Shown: positions 1-8,789, counted from the first letter of the stretch. The stretch: 64,000 bases of DNA from an uncultured Lachnospiraceae bacterium (GCA_910588815.1 CAJUQY010000007.1:39397-103396); one strand, 5' to 3'. Numbers and translations are program-made. Notes: generated by a model not told the origin, from the sequence alone.

Positions 1-125
1 TGGTAGAGATCATATTGATTCTGGTAGTGTTGATTTCTCTGGTGCTGATCTTCAAGAAACAGCTTACCTCCCTGGTGAAAGGTATTTTTGCCCAGATCAA
101 CAGCTCGGCGTCAGATATCTATTGA
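1..125 (+). CDS. Flp1-like small pilin, 3' end only
   Basis: The last 40 codons of a gene that starts before the window. The frame beginning at base 3 gives a long hydrophobic stretch (VEIILILVVLISLVLIF) followed by a short polar tail ending SSASDIY and a TGA stop at 123-125. A single N-terminal-type helix with a short tail is what Flp/Fap-like pilins of Clostridia look like, and the following genes are Tad-pilus-like, which supports the call. The stop overlaps the next start codon by one base (TGATG), so translation is probably coupled. The family is inferred from the helix and context; the N-terminus and processing site lie outside the window. Confidence 0.6.
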   Translation, partial: VEIILILVVLISLVLIFKKQLTSLVKGIFAQINSSASDIY

Positions 126-2014
126 TGGGAAAAAGGCAGTACGAAGGAAGCATCACCGTCTTTTTTGCCCTGGTCCTCACGACGGTTCTCGCACTTATCT
201 GTACCGGTTTAGAGTCGGCCAGGCATGCGGCCCTTTCTTACCTGACGGCCCAGGCGGGGGAGTCGGCCCTGGAGTCCGCCTTTGCCGGCTATTATAAACC
301 TCTCTGGGAGCAGTATCATCTGTTTTTTATGGCGGACGGCCCTGGGCTTGTGCCGGCGATGGAGGAGCACCTTTCTTACTATGAGGAGCCGGGGAAGGGC
401 GGAGCGGCGCAGGGGACGAACCTGTATGCTTTTCGCACAGAGGATGTGGCCTTGCAGGAGTGTGTCACGGCGGCGGATTCAGGAGGAGAGGCATTTTTAG
501 AGGCTGTCGCAGCGGATATGGAAAGCCATGGGGCGGCAGAGCTTGCGGAGATATTTTTAGGGCAGGCAGAGCTTGTGACGGAGGCAGAAGCAGTGTCCGG
601 ATATATCGGGAGTCTGTCGGAGTACGAGGAAGTGGTCTCAGACATGGAGGAGCACTATGCCGCGATGGAGGAGCAGGGGCTTCGGCTGAGAAAAACCTAT
701 GCGGAAATTGCGGAGGCACTGGGAACGGGAGCCTTGGCGGAGGAGAGCGGAAGAGAGCTTTTAAACGAGGCGAAAAGCCGGGCGCTGGAGGTACTCCGGC
801 ATACAGAAGAGAGCTACAGAGGAATTTTGGCGGAGGCAGAAGAGCTGGAAGCCGGCCTGAAAGCAGAAGAGGCCAGGCTTTTGGCGCAGGAGGATAGGGT
901 CAGTGCAGGCTCCTACAGGCAGATGGAATCGGAGCTCGAAAATCTGAGGGAGTATACCAGGGCGGACGGAAGCAGGAGGCAGGCGGCGGAGCAGACAAAA
1001 GATCTGTTAGAGGAATATGCGGGCGCCTTATATGGAGTCAGCGCCTGGGAGGACGGAGCCGCCGGCGAAGAATTGAAGCAGATGGCAGAGAATGGCTCAG
1101 AGGCCTTACGTGTTTTTGAAGACACAGGTACCAGAACAAAGCAGAAAAGTGAATTGCTGGAGACGGTGAGGGAATGGAAGGACAGGGGGATTCTCGGACT
1201 GGTGCTGGAGGATGCGGAAAATATTTCCGACCGGAGCTTGCCGGAGGAAAACCGGCTGTCCGACATGGCGCAGGAAGGGGAAGCGGAGGCTGCCGCGGCT
1301 TCAAAAAAGGCTCTCTCCTCCCTCTACGCGGTCAGCCATTTTGGCAGGTTCGGGGAGGAGAGAGAGAACACGGTGTTGGCCTATGAGACAGAATATCTTG
1401 TCGGGGGACAGGGAAGCGACAAAGAAAATTTGACTGTGGTGGCCGAACAGCTTTTGGCAGTGAGAAGCGGTATGAATTTTCTGCATTTGCTTGCAGATGC
1501 CAAAAAGCAGGCAGAGGCGGAGGGATTGGCCGCCGCTCTGGTGGGCTTCACCGGAATTTATCCTCTGGTGAAGCTCATGAAGGGGATTCTTCTGGGTGCC
1601 TGGGCTTTTGCGGAGGCAGTCAGTGACGTGAGAATTCTCTATAAAGGCGGACAGGTCCCCCTTGTCAAAACAGGGAAGGACTGGAAGCTGTCTCTGGAGG
1701 GAGCGGCAAAGGCAGATTCCAGTGAGGCCGGAACAGAGAAAGAGGGCGGCCTGTGGGATTATGAAGGATATCTCTGCATGCTGCTTCTTATGGGAAATAC
1801 GCAGATCCAGTGCTTTCGCATGATGGATTTGATCGAAGCGAATCTGCGGAAAGAGGATGCCGGGTTTTTTATGGAAAACTGTATCTCCTATGCCCTGGCG
1901 GAGTTTCGCTTCCGGGCAGAACCCATATTTTTTCACATATCACTGCCGGGAAATTCTGGGTATGTCTTTGATAAAACAGCCGCATACGGTTATTATGATT
2001 TTCGCAAAAAATAG
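125..2014 (+). CDS. DUF5702 domain protein (Tad pilus-associated)
   Basis: A 629-residue protein with one N-terminal membrane helix at about residues 9-30 (GSITVFFALVLTTVLALICT), the usual TadE-like signature of pseudopilin-related proteins, followed by a long, Glu/Ala-rich extracytoplasmic region with strong coiled-coil character at about 150-330. The sequence after the helix (SARHAALSYLTAQAGESALESA) resembles the DUF5702 family found in clostridial Tad clusters. The ATG at 125 is preferred over TTG at 122 because it overlaps the preceding stop. It is followed by another TadE-like gene. The specific role is unknown; a structural or minor-pilin-like part of the surface apparatus is likely. 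Confidence 0.7.
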   Translation: MGKRQYEGSITVFFALVLTTVLALICTGLESARHAALSYLTAQAGESALESAFAGYYKPLWEQYHLFFMADGPGLVPAMEEHLSYYEEPGKGGAAQGTNLYAFRTEDVALQECVTAADSGGEAFLEAVAADMESHGAAELAEIFLGQAELVTEAEAVSGYIGSLSEYEEVVSDMEEHYAAMEEQGLRLRKTYAEIAEALGTGALAEESGRELLNEAKSRALEVLRHTEESYRGILAEAEELEAGLKAEEARLLAQEDRVSAGSYRQMESELENLREYTRADGSRRQAAEQTKDLLEEYAGALYGVSAWEDGAAGEELKQMAENGSEALRVFEDTGTRTKQKSELLETVREWKDRGILGLVLEDAENISDRSLPEENRLSDMAQEGEAEAAAASKKALSSLYAVSHFGRFGEERENTVLAYETEYLVGGQGSDKENLTVVAEQLLAVRSGMNFLHLLADAKKQAEAEGLAAALVGFTGIYPLVKLMKGILLGAWAFAEAVSDVRILYKGGQVPLVKTGKDWKLSLEGAAKADSSEAGTEKEGGLWDYEGYLCMLLLMGNTQIQCFRMMDLIEANLRKEDAGFFMENCISYALAEFRFRAEPIFFHISLPGNSGYVFDKTAAYGYYDFRKK

Positions 2015-2037
2015 TCACAGAAGGGAGGTGGAGACAG

Positions 2038-2922
2038 GTGTCCTTTTCCATCCATCGATCGGATAAATTGAAAAAAAATAAAAGAAAACCTCTCCGGGCG
2101 CAGCAAAATACAGGCTCAAAATCGATCATTTGTTTTTTCCATCCGCATCACTTTTCAGGTGGGAAGAGGGCATCTGCCTCTGCCTCCCGGAACAAGGCGC
2201 GGGGGAGTATGAGTGTGGAGGCCGCCCTTGTCATGAGTTTTTTTCTGCTGGCCGTCCATCTGCTGTTTTACTTTTTTTACCTGATGGAGTTTCAGGTGGA
2301 GCTGCAGTTCGCCCTGGAGCGGAAGGTACATGAGGCCGCAGTGAAGCTTACGGAAGGGTTTCCGGACGGCCTGCAGGCTTCCGTGAACCGGGAGCTTTTG
2401 GGAGAGGGGAAAGGACTTTCCATGGGAGGGCTCCGCCTTATAAAAAATGAAGGAGGCGAATTTTTAGATGTGACGGCCGTCTTTGAGGCCGGTCCCAGGA
2501 TTTCCCTTTTCGGGCCGATGAAGGGAACCTATATTCACAGGTGCAGACGCCGTCTCTGGAATGGGCAGGAGTCTGTTCAGGACAGAGGGGCGGGAGGAGA
2601 CGATGAAGAGGATGAATATGTGTATGTGACTCAAACTGGAGCAGTTTATCACGGGAGCAGGGATTGTACTTATCTGCGGCCCTCCGTGCGTTCTGTGTCT
2701 TCCGGGAGTTTGGACGGGCTAAGGAGCAGTGACGGAAGTAAATACTACTCCTGTGAGCGGTGCATGAGGGGGAAGCAGACTCCGCAGGCTGTATATCTTA
2801 CGACTTACGGAGATCGCTACCACAGCAGCAAAAATTGCAGCAGTTTGAATCGGTGGGTCATGAAAATCCCACGGAGTGAAGTCGGGACAAGGCGGCCCTG
2901 CAGTAAATGCGGCGGGGGGTGA
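2038..2922 (+). CDS. TadE-like pseudopilin with two C-terminal Cys-rich repeats
   Basis: A 294-residue protein starting at GTG, chosen because an AGGGAGG site lies 8 bases upstream at 2022-2028. After a basic N-terminal region comes the TadE hallmark (GSMSVEAALVMSFFLLAVHLL) at about residues 56-80, with the Glu typical of type IV pilin-like processing sites. The C-terminal about 100 residues contain two related modules, each with a YH(x)nC(x)nL signature followed by CxxC: YHGSRDCTYL then CERC, and YHSSKNCSSL then CSKC. This motif is common as a small metal- or disulfide-binding unit in secreted and nuclease-linked proteins. Its fusion to a pseudopilin stem is unusual and suggests a surface-exposed binding tip. 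The function is unproven. Confidence 0.65.
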   Translation: MSFSIHRSDKLKKNKRKPLRAQQNTGSKSIICFFHPHHFSGGKRASASASRNKARGSMSVEAALVMSFFLLAVHLLFYFFYLMEFQVELQFALERKVHEAAVKLTEGFPDGLQASVNRELLGEGKGLSMGGLRLIKNEGGEFLDVTAVFEAGPRISLFGPMKGTYIHRCRRRLWNGQESVQDRGAGGDDEEDEYVYVTQTGAVYHGSRDCTYLRPSVRSVSSGSLDGLRSSDGSKYYSCERCMRGKQTPQAVYLTTYGDRYHSSKNCSSLNRWVMKIPRSEVGTRRPCSKCGGG

Positions 2923-2932
2923 GGAGGGACAA

Positions 2933-3352
2933 ATGACGGAGTTTCGGAATGGCTGTCTGCTGGTGTATTTGGTCTCCTGCAGCGTTTGGGATCTTCGTTT
3001 TCGGCGGCTGCCCGTATGGATTTTATCGGCAGGAATCCTTTTGGGAACGGCCCTGGAGTTTTTGGAGCGCGGAGTGAACATGAGTCTGCTCTGGAACCTG
3101 ATGCCGGGAGCGGGGCTCTGCTTGCTTGCCGTGGCGGCCCCTGCACAGCTTGGAATGGGGGACGGATGGCTGCTCATGGGCGCCGGAGCCCTCACAGGGT
3201 GGGCCAGGGGGTTATTTCTCTTGGAGGGTGGTTTACTTTTCCTGTTTCCGGCGGCATTTTTCTGGGGGGTTGTCCGGAAAAAAAGAAAACAGGAGATTCC
3301 TTTTGCGCCGTTTATGCTGGCGGCCTGCCTGTGTGGACTGGCAGTATTTTGA
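2933..3352 (+). CDS. A24-type prepilin peptidase (TadV/CpaA-like)
   Basis: A 139-residue polytopic membrane protein. The two aspartates expected of the type IV prepilin peptidase family are visible, in VWDLRFRRLP at about residues 17-26 and in GMGDGWLLMGAG at about 78-89. The protein is short and lacks the N-terminal methyltransferase half, as in TadV/CpaA. ATG at 2933 is chosen because GAGGAGGG sits just upstream at 2921-2928; an in-frame GTG at 2876 lies inside the previous gene. It would cleave the leader peptides of the Flp and TadE-like proteins encoded on both sides, at the cytoplasmic face of the membrane. Confidence 0.8.
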   Translation: MTEFRNGCLLVYLVSCSVWDLRFRRLPVWILSAGILLGTALEFLERGVNMSLLWNLMPGAGLCLLAVAAPAQLGMGDGWLLMGAGALTGWARGLFLLEGGLLFLFPAAFFWGVVRKKRKQEIPFAPFMLAACLCGLAVF

Positions 3353-3391
3353 AAAAGAAATGTAGAAAAGGCGGGAAGGGGAGAACGGAGA

Positions 3392-3844
3392 ATGCGAAAC
3401 GGAAACACAGACCGAAGGATGAGAGTGCGGAAGAAAAGCTTCAGGGGAAGTTGTACGGTGGAGGCGGCCATTCTGCTTCCGCTGGCCTTTGGGGTGGTAT
3501 TGTTTCTGATTTCCTGTGCCTTGTTTTTGCACGATCGGGTTTCTGCCTGTGCATGGGTTCATGAAACGGCAGTGTGGGAGGGGTTTCAGAAACGGGAAGA
3601 GGGCAGCAGGGATTTTTCTGTGGAGGTTCTTGTGACAGAGGCAGAAGAACTGGTGGCGCAGAGAGGAAAAGAGGTTACGGTTACCTGTCAGGGAAACGAA
3701 CGGTTTCTGCCGTCATTTGTCCGAGTCCTGTTTGCTCTTGGGACCCTGCACGTGGAGGAGTCAGAGCATATGAGGCGGGTATATGGGGAAGCGGAGATTC
3801 GTCAGAGAGGATTGTTAGAAGGAGTGTACGAAAGGTGGAAGTAG
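3392..3844 (+). CDS. TadE-like pseudopilin
   Basis: A 150-residue protein with a basic N-terminus and the TadE signature RGSCTVEAAILLPLAFGVVL at about residues 18-37, including the Glu at the position that aligns the prepilin cleavage site. The remainder is a soluble extracytoplasmic domain without a recognised motif. A GGAGA-type site precedes the ATG. It lies directly after the prepilin peptidase, its probable processing enzyme, and overlaps the start of the next gene by 10 bases, so it is part of the same operon. It is probably a minor pilin or an assembly platform component. Confidence 0.7.
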   Translation: MRNGNTDRRMRVRKKSFRGSCTVEAAILLPLAFGVVLFLISCALFLHDRVSACAWVHETAVWEGFQKREEGSRDFSVEVLVTEAEELVAQRGKEVTVTCQGNERFLPSFVRVLFALGTLHVEESEHMRRVYGEAEIRQRGLLEGVYERWK

Positions 3845-5031
3845 TCTATAAGAGGGAGCAGGGACATAATTATATTCTGTTTCCGGGGAACGGCGATGCA
3901 GGAGTCCAGACGGAGATGATACGGAGGAACCGGATTCCGGGACTGGCAGATTATTATACGGAGTGGGAGGACAATCAGAGATATTACGGATACGACATTA
4001 CCAGGGCAAAACGGCTGGGGCAGCTTTTGGATGTCCGCCCCTTCACAAGAAAGGAGGCGGAAAGTCTTATTGCGGAGCTGGCCGGAGTCCTGCGGAGCCT
4101 AGAATCGTTTCTTTTGGATCGGGATAAGCTGGTGCTAAAGCCGGAGCTGCTCTATGTGTATGTGGATCGGCAGGGACACATCTCTTCCGACGGCAGGGGC
4201 TTTCTTTTCTTTTTTTGTGAGGAGCAGGAAGGAAGCAGCAGGGAGCACTTGCAGGAGCTGATGCTTTATTTGTTTGAGAAGGCCGATGAGGAGGACAAAG
4301 GGCTGGCGGAGCTTTTGTTCCGGCTGTATCGGCTGGCTGGCAGAGAAGAATTGGGGGCAGAGGAGCTTCTCGCGTGTCTTGGAACCCTCTCACCGGAGAG
4401 GGAAATACCGGAGAAACTTTCCGGTCGGGTGGCGGAGGAACATATAAAAGATTTGTATGGAAGCGGGAAACAGAAAGATTTTGAGAAAGAGAGTGACAAC
4501 AGAAAAGGACGGGGGAGAAAAGGAATTTTTGCAGGGAAGAAGGAGGCTTTGACAAAGTTGTTTGGGAAGAGTCCCATGGCTGTAGAGGATATGTGGGATG
4601 ACCTGGAGCCTTCCAGAGTTCAAGAGCGGAGGCGGGAAGTTGCCGTGCCGGGGACGGAGGAGAAGGCGCCAGGCCCGAAGGAGACGCAGGATCATCCGAC
4701 GGAGGTACTTTATATAGAAGAACCGGAGCCGGTTCCATGCTTGATTGAGCAAGAGAGAAAGGTGAAGATCTTGCTGGAGCATTTTCCTTTTTATATAGGC
4801 ACTCAGCCGGGTATGGACCATTGTCCGGGCTTTCAGGGGATCAGCCGCATTCATTTAAAGCTGGAACGGCGTGAAAACGGCATTTGGATCACGGATTTAA
4901 ATTCGACGAACGGGACGGCCTTGAACGGAGAACCATTAAAGCCAAATGAAGAACGGAGGCTGAGGGACGGTGACCGGATTTGGCTGGCCGGTCTGGTATA
5001 CGAATTTGACAGCGGGGCGGAATCGTGGTAA
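3835..5031 (+). CDS. DUF6382/FHA-domain protein
   Basis: A 398-residue soluble protein. The GTG start at 3835 is chosen because AGAAGGAG lies at 3817-3824; longer versions would run through the overlapping upstream gene in another frame. Residues about 1-180 match the DUF6382-type module that precedes FHA domains in Lachnospiraceae pilus clusters. A charged, low-complexity linker follows, and residues about 300-398 form a forkhead-associated domain with the SRIHLKLER and LNSTNGTALNGE motifs used for phosphothreonine binding. It could link Ser/Thr kinase signalling to pilus assembly. The family is clear for FHA; the N-terminal assignment is from memory. Confidence 0.75.
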   Translation: MEVVYKREQGHNYILFPGNGDAGVQTEMIRRNRIPGLADYYTEWEDNQRYYGYDITRAKRLGQLLDVRPFTRKEAESLIAELAGVLRSLESFLLDRDKLVLKPELLYVYVDRQGHISSDGRGFLFFFCEEQEGSSREHLQELMLYLFEKADEEDKGLAELLFRLYRLAGREELGAEELLACLGTLSPEREIPEKLSGRVAEEHIKDLYGSGKQKDFEKESDNRKGRGRKGIFAGKKEALTKLFGKSPMAVEDMWDDLEPSRVQERRREVAVPGTEEKAPGPKETQDHPTEVLYIEEPEPVPCLIEQERKVKILLEHFPFYIGTQPGMDHCPGFQGISRIHLKLERRENGIWITDLNSTNGTALNGEPLKPNEERRLRDGDRIWLAGLVYEFDSGAESW

Positions 5032-5058
5032 GGTGTCCTCAGGAAAAGAGGAATAGAT

Positions 5059-5649
5059 ATGAGTCGTTTGGGATTTATCAGGGACAGACGCTACCCCTAT
5101 GGCGTGGTTGTATTGGCAGCAGTGAATATCTTGTATTTTTTACTCCTCACCGCAGAGGGAGCCGTGGAAAATACGTTGGCGATGATTCGGTGGGGCGCGC
5201 TGTATATGGAGGCGGGAGAATTTGTCGGGGGATGGTATCGCCTGGTGACTCCCATGTTTATGCATTTTGACATTTACCATCTGGGGAGTAACCTTCTGAT
5301 GCTGATGGCAGTGGGAGATATTCTGGAGAAGGAGCTAGGAACCTTTCGGGTGGTGTTTGTCTATCTTGTGGGAGGCCTTGCCGGAAACGTGGCGACAGTA
5401 TTCTGGTGCCGCATGCTGGAAAAAAGCGTTGTATCCGCGGGAGCATCCGGAGCCGTGTTTGCTTTGGTCGGAGTACTCTGTGCCATGGTGCTCAAAAAGC
5501 GGGGGCGGATTCCGGGGATCCGCAGAGAGCGTGTATTTATGATGGTGTTTCTGATGCTTTACAGCGGGGCGGCCAATGCCGAGATCAATATGGCGGCCCA
5601 TGTCGGAGGATTCTTAAGTGGTCTTTTATGCGGTTGTTTCTTTCCCTGA
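5059..5649 (+). CDS. Rhomboid family intramembrane serine protease
   Basis: A 196-residue polytopic membrane protein. The catalytic dyad is visible: Ser130 in SAGASGAVFALVG and His181 in MAAHVGGFLSG. The oxyanion-region motif HFDIYHLGSNLLML (His69, His74, Asn78) is also present. The length is near the minimal six-helix bacterial core with no extra cytoplasmic domain. It follows the FHA gene by 27 bases with an AGAGGAA ribosome site, so it probably belongs to the same transcript. Its substrate is unknown; membrane-anchored pilus or surface proteins are possible. Confidence 0.9.
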   Translation: MSRLGFIRDRRYPYGVVVLAAVNILYFLLLTAEGAVENTLAMIRWGALYMEAGEFVGGWYRLVTPMFMHFDIYHLGSNLLMLMAVGDILEKELGTFRVVFVYLVGGLAGNVATVFWCRMLEKSVVSAGASGAVFALVGVLCAMVLKKRGRIPGIRRERVFMMVFLMLYSGAANAEINMAAHVGGFLSGLLCGCFFP

Positions 5650-6456
5650 AGGGGATGGTGATGCGGTATCCGTATCAGGCAGAAGCTTGGGGAGGAGAAC
5701 CGTAAAAACGGTCCCTTTCCCGGGACTGGAGGCTACCGTGAGCTGCCCGGAATGCGCCTTGATGATTGTTTGGGCGATGGGGAGGCCGAGGCCGGTTCCG
5801 TCGGATTTTTCCGAGTAAAAAGGCTCGAAGATTTTCTCCAGTTGTTCTCCGGAAAGACCGATACCGGTATCTTTCACTTCCACAGCGATTGTCTCCCGGC
5901 CGATGGATGCGGCCTCCTTTTCTGAGGCTTCTCTGACATGTACGGAGACGGTGCCGGTATCATCCAGGGCTTCCATTCCGTTTTTGATCAGGTTGGTAAA
6001 GACGTGCATGAGCTTTCGGCCGTCTGCGTAGAGTACTGTGGGCGTCTTGGGGCAGAGAACGATCAGGCGCTTATGGACACCGTCGAAGAGCGATTGGCAG
6101 TCGCGGCAGATTTCGTTGAGGAGGAAGTTCAGGTCACAGAGCCTTTTGGAGAGAGAAATATTTTTCATGGAGCGGAATGAGGACAGATCCATTAAAAAGG
6201 TCTGCATATGAAGGAGGTCGGTCCAAAGACTGTGCCAGCTCTTGTCGGAGACGATTTCTGGATGGTCCTGTTCCAGAAACCGGGCGGAGCCGACGAGCAG
6301 AGTGAGGGTATTCCGCAGTTCGTGGGAAATTGCGGAAAGGGAAGTCTGTATTCCTGTTTCCGAGTTTTCCAGAAGACTTGTCAGGTTTTTGTTTTCTGCC
6401 CGGAGTTTCTTGATTTCCAGGAGCAGTTCATCTGCGCATTTCTTTTTATCATCCAT
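5626..6456 (-). CDS. Sensor histidine kinase, soluble, HisKA-HATPase
   Basis: A 276-residue kinase without membrane segments. It has a short N-terminal coiled coil (about 5-35), an H-box at AISHELRNTLTLL (His45 as phosphoacceptor), an N-box in NLIKNGMEAL, a G1 box in VKDTGIGL and a G2 box in GTGLGLPIAQ. There is no response regulator next to it, so it is an orphan in this window. The ATP-binding half resembles the KinB/NtrB group of small kinases in sporulation and nitrogen control, but no specific pathway can be claimed. Its 3' end overlaps the convergent rhomboid gene by 24 bases. Confidence 0.85.
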   Translation of the reverse strand: MDDKKKCADELLLEIKKLRAENKNLTSLLENSETGIQTSLSAISHELRNTLTLLVGSARFLEQDHPEIVSDKSWHSLWTDLLHMQTFLMDLSSFRSMKNISLSKRLCDLNFLLNEICRDCQSLFDGVHKRLIVLCPKTPTVLYADGRKLMHVFTNLIKNGMEALDDTGTVSVHVREASEKEAASIGRETIAVEVKDTGIGLSGEQLEKIFEPFYSEKSDGTGLGLPIAQTIIKAHSGQLTVASSPGKGTVFTVLLPKLLPDTDTASPSPSGKETTA

Positions 6457-6735
6457 GGTTTTACCGTGCCTTTCAACAATATCCCGTTGCTTTGATTTTC
6501 ACAAAGAGTATGGGCCGGGCGGCCGCACCCTAACAGTATCCACATAGCAGAGTAGCATTTCAGACGAAATAAGGCAAATAAAATCGTTCGACAAAAGAAG
6601 AAATAAAACGACCTGGGATGTTTAAAATTCATGGAGAAAAACCTCGAAATCGTACAGAGGACGAAAAAGAAAAAAGAAAAAAGAAGAAAAACAGGAAAAA
6701 GAAAATGTCAGATATTTTTGTGAGGAGGATGAAAC
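6457..6735. other. Intergenic region between divergent kinase and ssb
   Basis: A 279-base region. It holds a GGCC-GGGC-GGCC hairpin near 6512-6524 and a strongly purine-rich A/G tract at about 6655-6705 shortly before the ssb ribosome site (GAGGAGG). I see no convincing paired -35/-10 promoter, no terminator and no gene, although promoters for both divergent genes must lie here or nearby. Confidence 0.5.
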
Positions 6736-7149
6736 ATGAACAAAGTGATTTTAATGGGACGGCTGACCAGAGATCCGGATATCCGGTATACACAGGGGGA
6801 GACGGCGATGGCGGTAGCGCGCTATACGCTTGCGGTGGACCGTTATAGAAAAAGCGGAGGAGATCAGCAGGCAGACTTTGTCTCCTGCGTTGTTTTCCGA
6901 AAGGGGGCGGAATTTGCGGAGAAGTATCTGCACCAGGGACTAAAACTGCTGGTAAGCGGACATATCCGGACAGGGAGCTATGTAAATAAGGAAGGGCAGA
7001 AGGTTTACACTACGGAGGTTGTGGTGACGGAGCAGGAGTTTGCAGAGAAAAAAGCTGTTTCTTCCGGTTTTGCGAGGCCGGAAGCGGCAGACGGGGACTT
7101 TATGGATATCCCGGAGACGATGGACGAGGAAGAGCTTCCCTTCCGGTAG
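6736..7149 (+). CDS. ssb: Single-stranded DNA-binding protein
   Basis: A 137-residue OB-fold SSB. The N-terminus MNKVILMGRLTRDPDIRYT and the later FVSCVVFRKGAEF stretch are typical of the bacterial family. A GAGGAGG site precedes the ATG. The acidic C-terminal tip, which recruits replication and repair partners, reads DEEELPFR. The family usually ends in PF, so the extra Arg at the very end is unusual and may weaken tip docking. It is not in the usual rpsF-ssb-rpsR operon, so it is probably a second or specialised SSB. Confidence 0.9.
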   Translation: MNKVILMGRLTRDPDIRYTQGETAMAVARYTLAVDRYRKSGGDQQADFVSCVVFRKGAEFAEKYLHQGLKLLVSGHIRTGSYVNKEGQKVYTTEVVVTEQEFAEKKAVSSGFARPEAADGDFMDIPETMDEEELPFR

Positions 7150-7262
7150 GGGAAGAGATTTGGAAAACTTTTTGGAAGAACCGTTTACAAATGGAGATGA
7201 GAACGGTAAACTGAAGGGGAGGATGGGAAACTGTCAAAATTGGAAAGGATGGAAAAGGGACA

Positions 7263-7682
7263 ATGAGAGAGGAAACGTGTATTTTCTGTAAAATAGCAAA
7301 CGGAGATATCCCGGCGGCAACCGTTTATGAGGATGAGCAGTTTCGGGTTATCCTGGATCTGGGCCCGGCCTCGAAAGGGCACGCACTGATTTTACCTAAA
7401 AATCATTTTGCCGATTTGCTGGATCTGGACGAAGAGACCTCCAGGGCGGTGCTTTTGCTGGCGGCAAGGGTCGGGGCGGCTATGAAAAAAAGCCTTGGAT
7501 GCGCAGGGTTTAACCTGGTTCAAAATAACGGTGAGGCCGCGGGGCAGACCGTGTTTCATTTCCATATGCATGTGATCCCCAGATACGAGGGTGGCCCCAG
7601 GATGGTGAGCTGGGAGCCTGGTTCTCCTTCAGGCGAAGAACTGGCCGGCCTTGCGGAGAGCATCAAAAAAGAACTGGTGTAG
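7263..7682 (+). CDS. HIT family nucleotide hydrolase (HINT-like)
   Basis: A 139-residue protein of the histidine triad superfamily. The active-site triad is HFHMHVIPR (His99, His101, His103), and an N-terminal CIFCKIANGDIP with two Cys is typical of bacterial HinT. These enzymes hydrolyse nucleoside phosphoramidates and acyl-adenylates in the cytoplasm. It lies 113 bases after ssb and is followed by a hairpin shared with the convergent murG. Confidence 0.92.
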   Translation: MREETCIFCKIANGDIPAATVYEDEQFRVILDLGPASKGHALILPKNHFADLLDLDEETSRAVLLLAARVGAAMKKSLGCAGFNLVQNNGEAAGQTVFHFHMHVIPRYEGGPRMVSWEPGSPSGEELAGLAESIKKELV

Positions 7683-7697
7683 CAGGAAAGAGGAAAA

Positions 7698-7720
7698 GCA
7701 GGCGGTCAAAAACCGCCTGC
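7698..7720 (-). terminator. Intrinsic terminator of murG, overlapping its stop codon
   Basis: A perfect 9-bp stem, GCAGGCGGT at 7698-7706 and ACCGCCTGC at 7712-7720, with a 5-base loop. Read on the minus strand it is followed by TTTTCCTCTTT, so it fits termination of murG. It also sits 16 bases after the plus-strand HIT gene and may block read-through both ways. The murG stop codon (7706-7708) is inside the hairpin. Confidence 0.8.
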
Positions 7721-8773
7721 CTCGTTGAGAAGCTTTAAAATTGTGTCGATGGAATCGGAACTTTTGCTTGATTCCATAGCTTTTATATAATCGCGTCTGT
7801 GGGTATGAACCTTCTCGATCAGGGCGAGAAGAGACTGATCTGTCAGATTCTCTTCCTCCAGTACCTCACTAAAGCCCTGCTTGCGGAAGGACTCTGCGTT
7901 GAGAAGCTGGTCTCCGCGGCTGGCGGCGGCCGACAGCGGGATCAGGATGTTTGGCTTTTTGAGAGCAAGAATTTCACAGATGGAATTGGCGCCGGCCCTG
8001 GAAATCATCAGATCGGAAATGGCAAACAGATCCTTTAATTGGGCGCTCACATATTCATACTGGACATAACCTTTTAGCGCCTTTAGGGATTCATCCAGAT
8101 TTCCCTTGCCGCACAGATGGACCACCTGCCAGGATTTTAATAGCTGTGGAAGAATGTTTCGGACGGCCGTGTTGACCCGGACAGAGCCCAGGCTTCCGCC
8201 GATTACAAGAAGGACAGGCTTTCCGGAGGAAAGTCCTGTGAACTTAAACCCGGCCAGGGGAGAGCCGTTTAGAAGTTCCCGCCTTATGGGAGAACCGGTG
8301 AGGACGGCCTTCTCCTTTGGAAGATACTTTAAGGTTTCCGGAAAGTTGCAGCAGACCTTTCTGGCGGAGGGAATGCAGAGCTTGTTGGCCAGCCCCGGCG
8401 TCATGTCAGATTCGTGGATGATCACCGGAATACGGTATTTCTTTGCGGCAAGTACCACGGGGACGGCCACGAAGCCGCCTTTGGAGAAAATGACGTCGGG
8501 ATTTTGCCGCTTCAGAATTTTCCGTGCTTTGGCATATCCTTTCAGAATGCGAAAGGGATCCGTGAAGTTTTTCAGGCTGAAATAACGTCTCAGCTTGCCG
8601 GAGGAAATCCCGTCATAGGGAATTCCCGCTTTTTCGATCAGTTCTTTTTCGATTCCGTTTAAAGAGCCGATGTAGCGGATGTCATAGCCCTGCTCCGAGA
8701 GCGCGGGGATCAGAGCCAGGTTGGGGGTGACGTGTCCGGCGGTTCCACCGCCTGTCAAGATGATTTTTTTCAT
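7706..8773 (-). CDS. murG: UDP-GlcNAc:lipid I GlcNAc transferase MurG
   Basis: A 355-residue peripheral membrane glycosyltransferase that converts lipid I to lipid II in peptidoglycan synthesis. It shows the N-terminal glycine-rich loop GGGTAGHVTPNLAL, a second G loop in VIGGSLGSVRVN, and the UDP-GlcNAc-binding region SRAGANSICEILALKKPNILIP. The length is normal. It is not in a dcw cell-division cluster here, as in many Clostridia that carry a separate undecaprenyldiphospho-muramoylpentapeptide transferase. The start codon agrees with the conserved N-terminus. Confidence 0.93.
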   Translation of the reverse strand: MKKIILTGGGTAGHVTPNLALIPALSEQGYDIRYIGSLNGIEKELIEKAGIPYDGISSGKLRRYFSLKNFTDPFRILKGYAKARKILKRQNPDVIFSKGGFVAVPVVLAAKKYRIPVIIHESDMTPGLANKLCIPSARKVCCNFPETLKYLPKEKAVLTGSPIRRELLNGSPLAGFKFTGLSSGKPVLLVIGGSLGSVRVNTAVRNILPQLLKSWQVVHLCGKGNLDESLKALKGYVQYEYVSAQLKDLFAISDLMISRAGANSICEILALKKPNILIPLSAAASRGDQLLNAESFRKQGFSEVLEEENLTDQSLLALIEKVHTHRRDYIKAMESSKSSDSIDTILKLLNEAGGF

Positions 8774-8789
8774 GGTCTGCTCCTAAAGT

